Notes: generated by a model not told the origin, from the letters alone. Positions 1 to 5,680 are shown, numbered from the stretch's first letter. The stretch: 6,270 nt of DNA from Planctomycetota bacterium (GCA_022565195.1 JADFJZ010000096.1:1-6270); one strand, 5' to 3'. Numbers and translations are program-made.

Positions 1-64
1 GGCCAAATGAGCGTGGCGGTGCCGAGCGGCGCGCCTCGCGGGGATCACGTCAAAATGCAAACCC

Positions 65-946
65 CTATCCGTGCTTCTTCAGGAGTTGGTAGAGTGAGGA
101 TTGGCCGCGCAGTTGGCGCAAGCCGCGGCGCAGGGCCGTGTCGATCTTCGACCACGTCTCACCGGCCGCACCGACCACACGTCCAGATTTAAATGTCGGC
201 CACTTGCCGGTGCGGTGGTGATGTGCGCGGGCCCAAGCGAGAATACAGGCGACGCTCAGCCCTTGCTGGCAACGTTGACTGTTCACGCCGCGCTTGACAT
301 AGAGCAATTTGGCAATCGTGCTGCCGCCGGGCAGGCCGCGAAAACCGCTCAGCAGGGAGTGTGAAATCGCAGCCCAGTTCTCGGCCTGCGTTCCCGCCAC
401 GGGGCCGGAAGTTTGTTTGGGCCATTGGCCCGTGCGCCGGTGGTGCTGATCTGCCCAGAGGAGGATTTGTTTGCTCGTCAACTTCGGCCTGTGGCCTGGC
501 GAGATCATATCCCGTTCCTCAACGAGCAATTTGGCAATCGTGCTGCCGCCGGGCAAACCGCGCAGGCCTCCCTGCAAACACTGGTTGATATTGCTCCAGG
601 TCTCGGTTCGCGTTCCGACAACTGGGCCGCTGGTCAGGCTGGGCCACTCGCCCGTGCGTTTGTGATGGGCATCGGCCCAGGCTAAGACCTGTTTGGTTGT
701 GAGGCGCGGCGCATACTTGCCGTACCGGGCGTTGCGTTGCTCGGCCAGCAGCCTGGCCAGCGATGATCCGCCCGGCAGCCCGCGAAGGCCTTGCTGCAGT
801 GCGGTGTTGATTCGTCGCCAGACTTCGTGGGGCGCGCCGGGGATCGTGCCGGAAGCTGCGATGGGCCAGCGGCCCGTGTGCTTGTGGTGGTGGTCCGCCC
901 AGGCCAGGATCTGTTTGATGGTTAGCTTGGATTTCCTGAACGCCAC
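65..946 (-). CDS. Protein of four 74-residue TGxWP tandem repeats, function unknown
   Basis: This 293-residue protein consists almost entirely of four tandem repeats. The Trp of the [IV]L[AL]WA motif falls at residues 16, 90, 164 and 238, so the period is exactly 74. Each unit reads roughly LTxKQ[IV]LAWAxxHHxRTGxWP, then SGxVxG, then ExWxxIxxxLxxGxRxLxGxSxxxxLL. The fourth unit is the most diverged and the protein ends with it. There is no signal peptide or membrane segment, and the units are rich in His, Arg and Lys. I recall similar repeats as abundant hypothetical proteins in planctomycetes. The TGxWP plus W...G.R layout loosely resembles helicase-associated (HA) domains, so nucleic-acid binding is possible but unproven. 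The start is GTG (944-946): an in-frame TGA lies just upstream and there is no clear Shine-Dalgarno. The palindrome CTCGCGAG lies 10 nt before the start. The stop is TAG. The gene follows endonuclease V on the same strand after an 82-nt gap. Confidence 0.85.
   Translation of the reverse strand: MAFRKSKLTIKQILAWADHHHKHTGRWPIAASGTIPGAPHEVWRRINTALQQGLRGLPGGSSLARLLAEQRNARYGKYAPRLTTKQVLAWADAHHKRTGEWPSLTSGPVVGTRTETWSNINQCLQGGLRGLPGGSTIAKLLVEERDMISPGHRPKLTSKQILLWADQHHRRTGQWPKQTSGPVAGTQAENWAAISHSLLSGFRGLPGGSTIAKLLYVKRGVNSQRCQQGLSVACILAWARAHHHRTGKWPTFKSGRVVGAAGETWSKIDTALRRGLRQLRGQSSLYQLLKKHG
302..333 (-). repeat. 32-bp exact direct repeat, copy A (inside repeat-protein gene)
   Basis: This stretch is identical base for base to 524-555. 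The two copies start 222 nt apart, which is exactly three times 74 codons. It encodes the LPGGSTIAKLL segment of the third protein unit. Identity at silent positions suggests recent duplication or gene conversion between units 2 and 3. Confidence 0.85.
524..555 (-). repeat. 32-bp exact direct repeat, copy B (inside repeat-protein gene)
   Basis: This is the second copy of the 302-333 repeat. It encodes LPGGSTIAKLL of the second protein unit, in the same reading frame. The surrounding nucleotides of units 2 and 3 are similar but not identical. Confidence 0.85.
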
Positions 947-1002
947 TGTGAATCAACTCGCGAGACGTAGGCCGCCGTTCTCCAGCGACAGGCGGGCTTG
1001 CC

Positions 1003-1008
1003 ATTATA
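1003..1008 (-). promoter_or_regulatory. Candidate -10 box (TATAAT) upstream of the repeat-protein gene
   Basis: A perfect TATAAT on the minus strand lies 56 nt before the GTG start at 946, within the 82-nt gap after the endonuclease V gene. No convincing -35 hexamer is visible 16-18 nt upstream, where the sequence is close to TAGCCG. The repeat-protein gene may therefore have its own weak or activator-dependent promoter, or it may be read through from the upstream operon. No hairpin with a T-run (intrinsic terminator) is seen in this gap. Confidence 0.3.
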
Positions 1009-1028
1009 TGGCCTGGCAGCGGGGCCGG

Positions 1029-1721
1029 CTACTTTGTGCGGGCCTTGAGTTGGGCGACGTAGAGATCGGCATCGCGCGTGGGGATGGGAATGCGGTACTT
1101 GCCGACGCACCTCAAGACGATCTCCGTGGCCTGTGTGAGGTTGATGCGGTGGCCGACCGAGACATAGACCGGCTTGCAACCGCGCTTGGTACGCAGGACA
1201 TTGCCGACGTGCTCGCCGTCGATCGTGAGCGGTGCGCTGCTTCCGGGCTTCTGCCCCGGCGTGCGGTGCCGGCCGATCAGCCGCGACTTGGCGCAGCCGA
1301 TCGACGGGCGATCGAGGAGCAGCCCCATATGAGAGGCAATGCCGCAGCGGCGGGGGTGTGCGATTCCCTGGCCGTCAAATATGAGCAAATCGGGCAATTC
1401 GTCGAGCTTCTCGATCGCCGCCAGAAGCAGCGGCGCCTCGCGGAAGCTCAACAAACCGGGCACATACGGGAAAGTCAGCTTGCTCCGCCGTCCGACGCGC
1501 CGGATGACTTCAAGTTCGGGATAGCGATACACAACCACGCCCGCAAAACCATAGCGCCCGGTTTGATCGAAGGCGCAATCGGCTCCGGCGATGGTCTTGA
1601 TTTGGTTCGGGCGAAGCGTGCCGGATGTGCGAACCTTCTTTCGCAGTTGCTGTTGCAGCGCGATTGCTGCGGAGGGAGTCAAAGTCCAGGAATGCTCAAT
1701 CCCCGTGCCCATGAACGTCAC
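1029..1721 (-). CDS. nfi: Endonuclease V (deoxyinosine 3' endonuclease)
   Basis: This 230-residue protein matches the usual endonuclease V length (about 220-230). Family enzymes cleave DNA at the second phosphodiester 3' of a deaminated base, mainly deoxyinosine, in Mg-dependent repair in the cytoplasm. The family blocks are intact: AGADCAF with metal-ligand Asp48; FPYVPGLLSFRE with the strand-separating wedge around Tyr86 and catalytic Glu95; FDGQG with Asp116; HPRRCGIASHMG with His122; the IGCAKSRLIG lysine block; SVGHRI with His191; and PTRDADL near the C-terminus. By position these match the Asp35, Glu89, Asp110, His116 and His214 set of the E. coli enzyme. The GTG start at 1721 overlaps the nucleotidyltransferase stop in a GTGA, which suggests translational coupling. 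An in-frame ATG at 1712 is the alternative start. The enzyme appears complete and active. Confidence 0.96.
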   Translation of the reverse strand: MTFMGTGIEHSWTLTPSAAIALQQQLRKKVRTSGTLRPNQIKTIAGADCAFDQTGRYGFAGVVVYRYPELEVIRRVGRRSKLTFPYVPGLLSFREAPLLLAAIEKLDELPDLLIFDGQGIAHPRRCGIASHMGLLLDRPSIGCAKSRLIGRHRTPGQKPGSSAPLTIDGEHVGNVLRTKRGCKPVYVSVGHRINLTQATEIVLRCVGKYRIPIPTRDADLYVAQLKARTK

Positions 1722-2203
1722 TCTTGTTGTTTGTGCCGCTCAAGGAGGGCCTTCAATTCGGCAACCGCTTGTCGATCCTTGGGCCGGGATATGGTGGCCT
1801 TTGCTCGAATCAAGGCATCCAGATTCAAGACGCGTAATGCCAGGCCGCCGAGATCAACTGCCGTGGAGTCAAGACGCACTTGCTCGTACGATCCGACATT
1901 GTCGATGGTGGAGAGAACGTCGAGCTGCCCGAGGTCAGATTGAATATACAAGTTCTTGAAAGTTGCGAGTGTTTCGGGGTCATTTGGCAATGGAGGTCGG
2001 TGTGTCGGCATACGGTGTCGAGGGTTGCTGTCTTGCAGCGCTGCCAGCAGTCGGGAGAGATTCTCGGTGGTAAACGGGGCGCAAATGTCCAGATCTTCGG
2101 TGACGATGCTCGATCCGTGTATTATCCCGGCCATTCCTCCCACAACAACAAACTCGACCTGGTGATCATGAAGGCGCCGGAGGATGACGTGGATCGTATC
2201 CAT
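1718..2203 (-). CDS. MNT-like nucleotidyltransferase family protein
   Basis: This 161-residue protein has the minimal nucleotidyltransferase fold signature. VGG at residues 21-23 is followed by a short helix with HGSS and then TEDLDI, whose Asp37 and Asp39 are the expected metal ligands. A likely third carboxylate is Asp95 in LGQLDVL. The C-terminal part carries the LDALIRAK...PKDR block (about 128-144), typical of stand-alone bacterial nucleotidyltransferases (AbiEii/MNT-like), and ends in an Arg/Lys/Gln-rich tail. The family transfers nucleotides to proteins, RNA or small molecules; the substrate here is unknown. I chose the ATG at 2203 because homology begins directly after it. An in-frame extension to 2275 exists but lies wholly over the upstream small gene. 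The gene overlaps that small gene by 38 nt and the endonuclease V gene by 4 nt, so the three are very probably co-translated. Confidence 0.85.
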   Translation of the reverse strand: MDTIHVILRRLHDHQVEFVVVGGMAGIIHGSSIVTEDLDICAPFTTENLSRLLAALQDSNPRHRMPTHRPPLPNDPETLATFKNLYIQSDLGQLDVLSTIDNVGSYEQVRLDSTAVDLGGLALRVLNLDALIRAKATISRPKDRQAVAELKALLERHKQQE

Positions 2204-2387
2204 AGAGCTTCGTGCCTGCGCGGCGGAGTGCGAAAACGAGTTGCCGGGCCTGTTCATGGCGCTCGAGGCGCTCACTCGGCGTCAGCGCCAACAAGCATTC
2301 CAGTTGGCTCATATCGATACCATAATCCGCCGCTGCCTGCCAACAAGGGCCTGCGGGAGTTGTGTTGTGATGACTCGTGGCACTCAT
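2166..2387 (-). CDS. Small hypothetical protein paired with the nucleotidyltransferase
   Basis: This 73-residue protein has a charged helical core, DYGIDMSQLECLLALTPSER followed by LERHEQARQLVFALRRAG. I recall small proteins of this kind (YGID...LTPxERLxRHxxA) encoded directly before nucleotidyltransferases of the downstream type, so it is probably the functional partner: an antitoxin, adaptor or substrate-like protein. That pairing is from memory and the function is inferred. The last 12 or so residues are encoded by sequence that also encodes the nucleotidyltransferase N-terminus. I chose the ATG at 2387, with a purine-rich GAGAGA just before it. An alternative is the TTG at 2429, giving 87 residues, which would overlap the preceding gene's stop as TTGA. 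No membrane segment or signal peptide is seen. Confidence 0.7.
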   Translation of the reverse strand: MSATSHHNTTPAGPCWQAAADYGIDMSQLECLLALTPSERLERHEQARQLVFALRRAGTKLYGYDPRHPPAPS

Positions 2388-2425
2388 TCTCTCATTCGAC
2401 CCATCTGCCGATCGGGCGATTCGGT

Positions 2426-3436
2426 TCAACTGTTGCCGGCCGGCTCGGCCTGTGCGGAAAGTTCGGCCTTGGAGCGCTGGGCTTCGGTCGGGATCTGTTC
2501 CAGCCGACTCTTCAGTTCCGCGAAGAGTTCATTCAGCGGTTGCATCAACTCAGCCTTGTCATCCATGATGCTCTTGCGCCGCTCTTTGGAAGCCTGCGTG
2601 ATCTCGTTCGTGGCGGCCTGGAGTTCGTCCGCGTGGGCCTTCGAGTATTGTTCGGCGCGGGCCTTCACATCAACGAGCACGCTGCCCGCAGCCAGCTTCT
2701 GGGCGTCGTCCAGGTTGAACTGGGCCACAAACTGCGTCACGTACGCGTCCCATGCGTCAACCGTTACGGCGAGAAGTTCCGGCGAGGGAAGGATTTGATC
2801 GGCTTGCTTCTGCTCGCGCTGCCGATCGTAGCGTCGCCGTCGCTCCTGGCGGCTCAGGCGCCTTCCAGCCCAAGCCGTCTCGCTGAGTTCGCCGCGCTCC
2901 ATCTTCTCGAGTTCGAGCTTGAACCACTTCAGGCCTCCGTCAAACTGCGCCGCGAGCTTGCGGAACTTGTCGAGTTGCTCGGGCGTGAGGAGTTTGGCGA
3001 TCTCCTGGTTACTTTTGGCCATTTGCTCGACGAGCAGTTCGTGCACGTTCAGGGCTTTTCGCGCCCACTCCTGCGCCTCTTCGGCCGACGGCAGGTCCGG
3101 GTCCCATTGCGCCTGGAGCATGCGATCGACCACCGGCGCGACCTCGGCGCGGTGCTTGGCAAAGAAGGGCATCCACACTTCGTCGGCCCGCTGCGACAGT
3201 TGCCGCGTCTGTTCGTCATCCATCTTCAATTTGCGGGCCAATTCGTAGGCGCTGCGCTTGAGCAAAGCTTTGACCATGCCGTCGCTGAGCAGAGAGCCCG
3301 GCCGGTCCTGCGCGGCGGTCGCCTGCGGCGCCTCGCTATTGTCGGGCGGGTTCGACTCCTGGGCAGCGCCGCTGAGTTCGGGGTTGCTCGCCGCCCAAGC
3401 GAGCGCGAGCAAGAGGAAGAAGTGTCGGCGGTTCAT
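2426..3436 (-). CDS. Secreted alpha-helical protein with LTPEQ motif, function unknown
   Basis: This 336-residue protein starts with a clear signal peptide: MNRRH, then the hydrophobic FFLLLALAWAA, then a small-residue cleavage region near residues 24-26 (SGAAQ). A Pro/Ala/Asn-rich linker runs to about residue 47. The rest is charged and predicted mostly helical, in two parts. The first (about 50-180) holds MDDEQTRQL and LTPEQLDKFRKLAAQF, reminiscent of LTxxQ/Spy-like periplasmic helical proteins. A very basic stretch, RRLSRQERRRRYDRQREQ (about 192-208), separates it from the second part (about 215-320), which has FNLDDAQKLAAGS and a likely coiled coil. No catalytic motif is visible. The ATG start has AGGAG 7 nt upstream and a TATAAT box further up. 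Its stop sits beside the small gene of the nucleotidyltransferase cassette, so the two are probably co-transcribed. Confidence 0.75.
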   Translation of the reverse strand: MNRRHFFLLLALAWAASNPELSGAAQESNPPDNSEAPQATAAQDRPGSLLSDGMVKALLKRSAYELARKLKMDDEQTRQLSQRADEVWMPFFAKHRAEVAPVVDRMLQAQWDPDLPSAEEAQEWARKALNVHELLVEQMAKSNQEIAKLLTPEQLDKFRKLAAQFDGGLKWFKLELEKMERGELSETAWAGRRLSRQERRRRYDRQREQKQADQILPSPELLAVTVDAWDAYVTQFVAQFNLDDAQKLAAGSVLVDVKARAEQYSKAHADELQAATNEITQASKERRKSIMDDKAELMQPLNELFAELKSRLEQIPTEAQRSKAELSAQAEPAGNS

Positions 3437-3443
3437 AATCGCG

Positions 3444-3448
3444 CTCCT
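3444..3448 (-). promoter_or_regulatory. Ribosome binding site of the secreted-protein gene
   Basis: AGGAG on the minus strand sits 7 nt before the ATG at 3436. It is the clearest Shine-Dalgarno among the minus-strand genes and fixes that start. Confidence 0.7.
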
Positions 3449-3474
3449 ATACGGGGATTCGCAGGGGTCACTGG

Positions 3475-3480
3475 ATTATA
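3475..3480 (-). promoter_or_regulatory. Candidate -10 box (TATAAT) for the secreted protein/nucleotidyltransferase/nfi operon
   Basis: A perfect TATAAT lies 38 nt before the ATG at 3436. Seventeen nt further upstream is GCGACC (3498-3503), which matches only three bases of a sigma-70 -35 box. The predicted leader is about 30 nt. The box lies in the only real gap (3437-3556) between the glycosyltransferase and the downstream minus-strand genes, so it is the best candidate promoter for the operon reaching 1029. No strong intrinsic terminator is visible in this gap. Confidence 0.4.
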
Positions 3481-3556
3481 CGGCAATTCTCGGCCAAGGT
3501 CGCGGAAACACTTTACGATTCATGCCGCTGCGGGTGTCTACTGCCATTCGAGACGT

Positions 3557-4900
3557 CTATTGCTCCGGAGTGAGGTCGCCGGGGGGTTCGAAATCGAAGC
3601 GGCCATGCCAACGATATACAGGCAGATCGGTCTTGGCGCGCAGTTCCAGTTCAGTGATCCGTGCGTGGATCGGGGACGAATTGCTCACGACGATGGCGTT
3701 TGCGCCGAGCCGGAGGCCCCGCGCCCGATCGACGATGGGGATTCCCCGGTAGCGGCGATCGTCGCCGGCGAAACGGTCATCCATAATCGCCACAATTTGA
3801 ACGCCCGACATCGTGGCGGCGCGGTAGTACGGGAAGATATTCTTGCCCAGGTCCGCCAGGAGTATGCGCGCGCAGCGCTTCGCGGCGAGCCGGGCCATTG
3901 CCGACTCAATCAAGTCGATCCCGAAGATGTGCCGGGTTGTCTTATCACGGAGGCGCAATTGCGGCCTGGTCCATCTCCGGTAATACCCGCGGGCCAGTCC
4001 CAGCACGCAGCCGTCCTGGAATTCGCGATTTGCATCGGCCAGCCGGGCGAGCCAGCCGTAGCGCTGCCGCCAATCACGGAGGTATTCGCGGTGCCACGGA
4101 GCAGGCAGGTACGTGGCCGCCAAAATAAGATTGTTGCGCGTGTCATAGAAAACTTTCTGTCGCCCACTGCGGGCGGCGGGGCTCTTCAAGTGCATGACGT
4201 GCAGGTTGTCAAACGTCCGCACGGAGTATCCGGCTTGGATCAGGCGGAAGCTGAGATCGTACTCTTCCGCCTGCATGAAATACGACACGTCCAACCCACC
4301 GACTGCGTTGAGTACGGCGCGCCGGAAGCCGACGCCGCAGCCGACGAACACATTCGGCAGGGCGGAGCATTCCCGCGTCCCGTCCGGCAGGCGCACCACA
4401 AACCCCGCGGCGCCGAGCGATGAATCCTGCTCGAAATGTCGGACCATGTTTCGGATTGAGCCGGCGAGCGGATATGAATCGTCGTCCAAAAAGACCACGA
4501 ATTCGCCCCGAGCATGAGGCACGGCCAGCCCCTTGGCGCAACTGCCGCGGTTACGCTCGAGTACGATCAGGCGCGCGCCCGGCACGTGTCTGCGGATGAG
4601 TTCCGCCGTGCTGTCGGTCGAGCAGTTGTCCACCACGAGAATCTCATATTCTTGAGGGGCCAGCCCGCAGGCGGTGATGCGTTCCAGTGTGTGCAGCAGG
4701 ACATTGACGCGGTTGTGGGTGGCGAGGATGAAGGTAATTAGTGGTTCGGGCGCGGCAGGTGATGGGTCATCAGGGCCGCATGATTCTGGATCGCTCACCA
4801 GATTGACGGCGGAAGATTGATTCTCTTTGGGAAGGCTGCTAAACGGCAAGCCGGCGGGTGGCGTTTTTGATCTTGCTTTATCGTTTAGTGGCTGCGGCAT
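3557..4900 (-). CDS. Family 2 glycosyltransferase with C-terminal Rossmann-like (PglD-N-type) domain
   Basis: This 447-residue protein has three parts. Residues 1-53 are polar, Pro/Ser-rich and apparently disordered. Residues 54-300 are a GT-A glycosyltransferase: LITFILATHNR opens the fold, VVDNCSTDST (89-98) binds the nucleotide sugar, FLDDD (137-141) is the metal-binding DxD, GCGVGFRR (187-194) is an acceptor-side loop, and AEEYDLSFRL (211-220) is the ED-type catalytic region. Residues 330-435 form a separate alpha/beta domain, with ARILLADLGKN, VQIVAIMDDR, RYRGIPIVD and ANAIVVSNSS. It resembles the nucleotide-binding domains found at the N-terminus of PglD-like acyltransferases and the C-terminus of some sugar methyltransferases. 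A role in polysaccharide or glycoconjugate synthesis at the inner face of the membrane is likely; donor and acceptor are unknown. No membrane segment is seen. ATG 4900 was chosen over a 69-residue upstream extension that lacks family similarity; its Shine-Dalgarno is weak. Confidence 0.88.
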   Translation of the reverse strand: MPQPLNDKARSKTPPAGLPFSSLPKENQSSAVNLVSDPESCGPDDPSPAAPEPLITFILATHNRVNVLLHTLERITACGLAPQEYEILVVDNCSTDSTAELIRRHVPGARLIVLERNRGSCAKGLAVPHARGEFVVFLDDDSYPLAGSIRNMVRHFEQDSSLGAAGFVVRLPDGTRECSALPNVFVGCGVGFRRAVLNAVGGLDVSYFMQAEEYDLSFRLIQAGYSVRTFDNLHVMHLKSPAARSGRQKVFYDTRNNLILAATYLPAPWHREYLRDWRQRYGWLARLADANREFQDGCVLGLARGYYRRWTRPQLRLRDKTTRHIFGIDLIESAMARLAAKRCARILLADLGKNIFPYYRAATMSGVQIVAIMDDRFAGDDRRYRGIPIVDRARGLRLGANAIVVSNSSPIHARITELELRAKTDLPVYRWHGRFDFEPPGDLTPEQ

Positions 4901-5015
4901 GTTGCGCTTTCTGTGCTTATTGTATGATGGCAGTTCTTGTCGGCTGCCGAATTCGCGAAATCCTGCGTGATGGCTGGTCCGCTGCGGCGGGCCGCCGGAC
5001 GCTCTATTATTGACG
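4901..5015. promoter_or_regulatory. Divergent intergenic region between glycosyltransferase and membrane-protein genes
   Basis: This 115-nt gap separates oppositely oriented genes and must carry both promoters if each gene has its own. For the leftward gene, a minus-strand TACAAT at 4919-4924 is a possible -10 box without a good -35. For the rightward gene, TATTAT at 5005-5010 lies too close to the ATG at 5016 to serve unless a later start is used. A near-perfect GC dyad (CGGCGG-G-CCGCCG, 4985-4997) could be an operator but may be chance in GC-rich DNA. No riboswitch or small RNA is evident. Confidence 0.3.
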
Positions 5016-5522
5016 ATGATGAAGGTCCCGCAATACACACCTTCGCGATTTACGAAGTCGCTGCAACGGCGAATTCTGACTGTGCTATTGGTCGCCCTCG
5101 CCGCCATGATCCTCGGCTTTGTGAGCTTTCCAGTGGCGCGCAGGCACTACTTTCTCAGTCAATTGGACAATCCACAGCCCGTTCGTCGCGCGAAGGCGCT
5201 CAATGTGCTCACCAGACTGGCGGTTGAAGACGCCGATCTGCGCGATGCAGTCGAAGCCGCGTTTGTGGTGGGCTTCGAGGCGGGCGACGATCAAATGGAC
5301 CGGGCGCTGGTGCCGCTGGCGAGCTGGGCCGTGCGGAATATACCTTCTTTTCGTGATCGGTTCATGGTCGGCCTGGATACGAATGACGACGCAGTGTTTC
5401 GTGGTCTGGCAGCGGCGCTCCGCGAGGCGGGGTATTGGAACGAAGAACACAAGTTTTGGGCTTGGCCATTTGGATCCGATCACCAGCCGACTCATTACAA
5501 GGAATTGACGAAGGTGAAGTGA
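5016..5522 (+). CDS. Membrane-anchored hypothetical protein with helical-repeat-like region
   Basis: This 168-residue protein has a short basic cytoplasmic leader (KSLQRR at about 14-19) and one hydrophobic segment (about 20-40, ILTVLLVALAAMILGFVSF). The rest is a soluble, probably external domain. That domain is mostly predicted helices of about 20 residues (SQLDNPQPVRRAKALNVLTR; DLRDAVEAAFVVGFEAG; ALVPLASWAVRN; AVFRGLAAALREAGYW), which resembles HEAT/ARM-like pairs but is too short to assign. I do not recognise the family. Possible starts are the ATGs at 5016 and 5019, or a TTG at 5010; none has a clear Shine-Dalgarno. It ends in a TGATG junction with the next small ORF, which indicates coupling. 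Base composition (about 63% GC in a hand-counted 60-nt sample) matches the minus-strand genes to its left. Confidence 0.65.
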   Translation: MMKVPQYTPSRFTKSLQRRILTVLLVALAAMILGFVSFPVARRHYFLSQLDNPQPVRRAKALNVLTRLAVEDADLRDAVEAAFVVGFEAGDDQMDRALVPLASWAVRNIPSFRDRFMVGLDTNDDAVFRGLAAALREAGYWNEEHKFWAWPFGSDHQPTHYKELTKVK

Positions 5523-5680
5523 TGAATGTTTACGAGTATTCACTGTGGTGGAAGAATCAACCTTTGTTTTGGCGATTTGTGCAATACGTATGGTGGGTGG
5601 GCGCCTCGATATGGTGCGCTATTTGTCTGGTTTTGCAAACCATTTTGATCTTAAAATCAGATATGGAACTAGGGTTTTAA
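5522..5680 (+). CDS. Small hydrophobic ORF, probably the broken start of a membrane-protein gene
   Basis: This 52-residue ORF starts at an ATG sharing its A with the previous stop (TGATG), with AAGGTGA (5511-5517) as a plausible ribosome binding site. It is very rich in aromatic residues: YEYSLWWKNQPLFWRFVQYVWW, followed by one predicted membrane helix (about 20-43). From about residue 29 onward the same DNA encodes, in another frame, a well-conserved part of a flavin-dependent oxidoreductase. The C-terminal 23 or so residues are therefore probably an out-of-frame artefact of a join at about 5600-5611. The first 28-29 residues may be the genuine beginning of a longer membrane protein of the left-hand genome segment. 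I do not recognise the family. Confidence 0.45.
   Translation: MNVYEYSLWWKNQPLFWRFVQYVWWVGASIWCAICLVLQTILILKSDMELGF

Noticed and set aside
1..64. Possible terminator or gene edge after the repeat-protein stop
   Set aside because: No GC stem followed by a T-run is visible on the minus strand, and the short plus-strand frame beginning at 7 is antisense to the repeat protein without motifs.
65..946. CRISPR-like direct repeats
   Set aside because: The only exact repeats are two 32-bp copies 222 nt apart within a coding frame, explained by the protein repeat. There is no regular short repeat-spacer pattern.
519..1004. A 161-codon minus-strand frame overlapping the repeat-protein gene
   Set aside because: It is an alternative frame of the same strand with Arg/Pro-rich sequence and no repeat periodicity. 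The other frame shows a perfect 74-residue period.
693..1943. A 416-codon open frame on the plus strand
   Set aside because: It is the antisense shadow of the repeat protein and endonuclease V genes, with no recognisable motif. The minus-strand frame carries every endonuclease V catalytic block.
2204..2275. N-terminal extension of the nucleotidyltransferase (24 residues)
   Set aside because: It is read over the small gene in another frame, is low-complexity Ser/Ala sequence, and lies before the first conserved helix. The ATG at 2203 is a better start.
1880..4423. An 847-codon open frame on the plus strand, the longest in the window
   Set aside because: It lies antisense to the nucleotidyltransferase, small gene, secreted protein and much of the glycosyltransferase, all of which have recognisable motifs. 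The translation is His/Arg/Val/Leu-rich without domains, as expected from the complement of GC-rich coding DNA.
4901..5107. N-terminal extension of the glycosyltransferase (69 residues)
   Set aside because: The extension crosses the divergent intergenic region, shows no family similarity and overlaps the start of the plus-strand membrane protein. The ATG at 4900 gives a complete enzyme.
5560..5660. Insertion sequence or integration site at the composition change
   Set aside because: No inverted repeats, target-site duplication, transposase or integrase fragment or tRNA was found around the junction, so only a generic breakpoint is supported.
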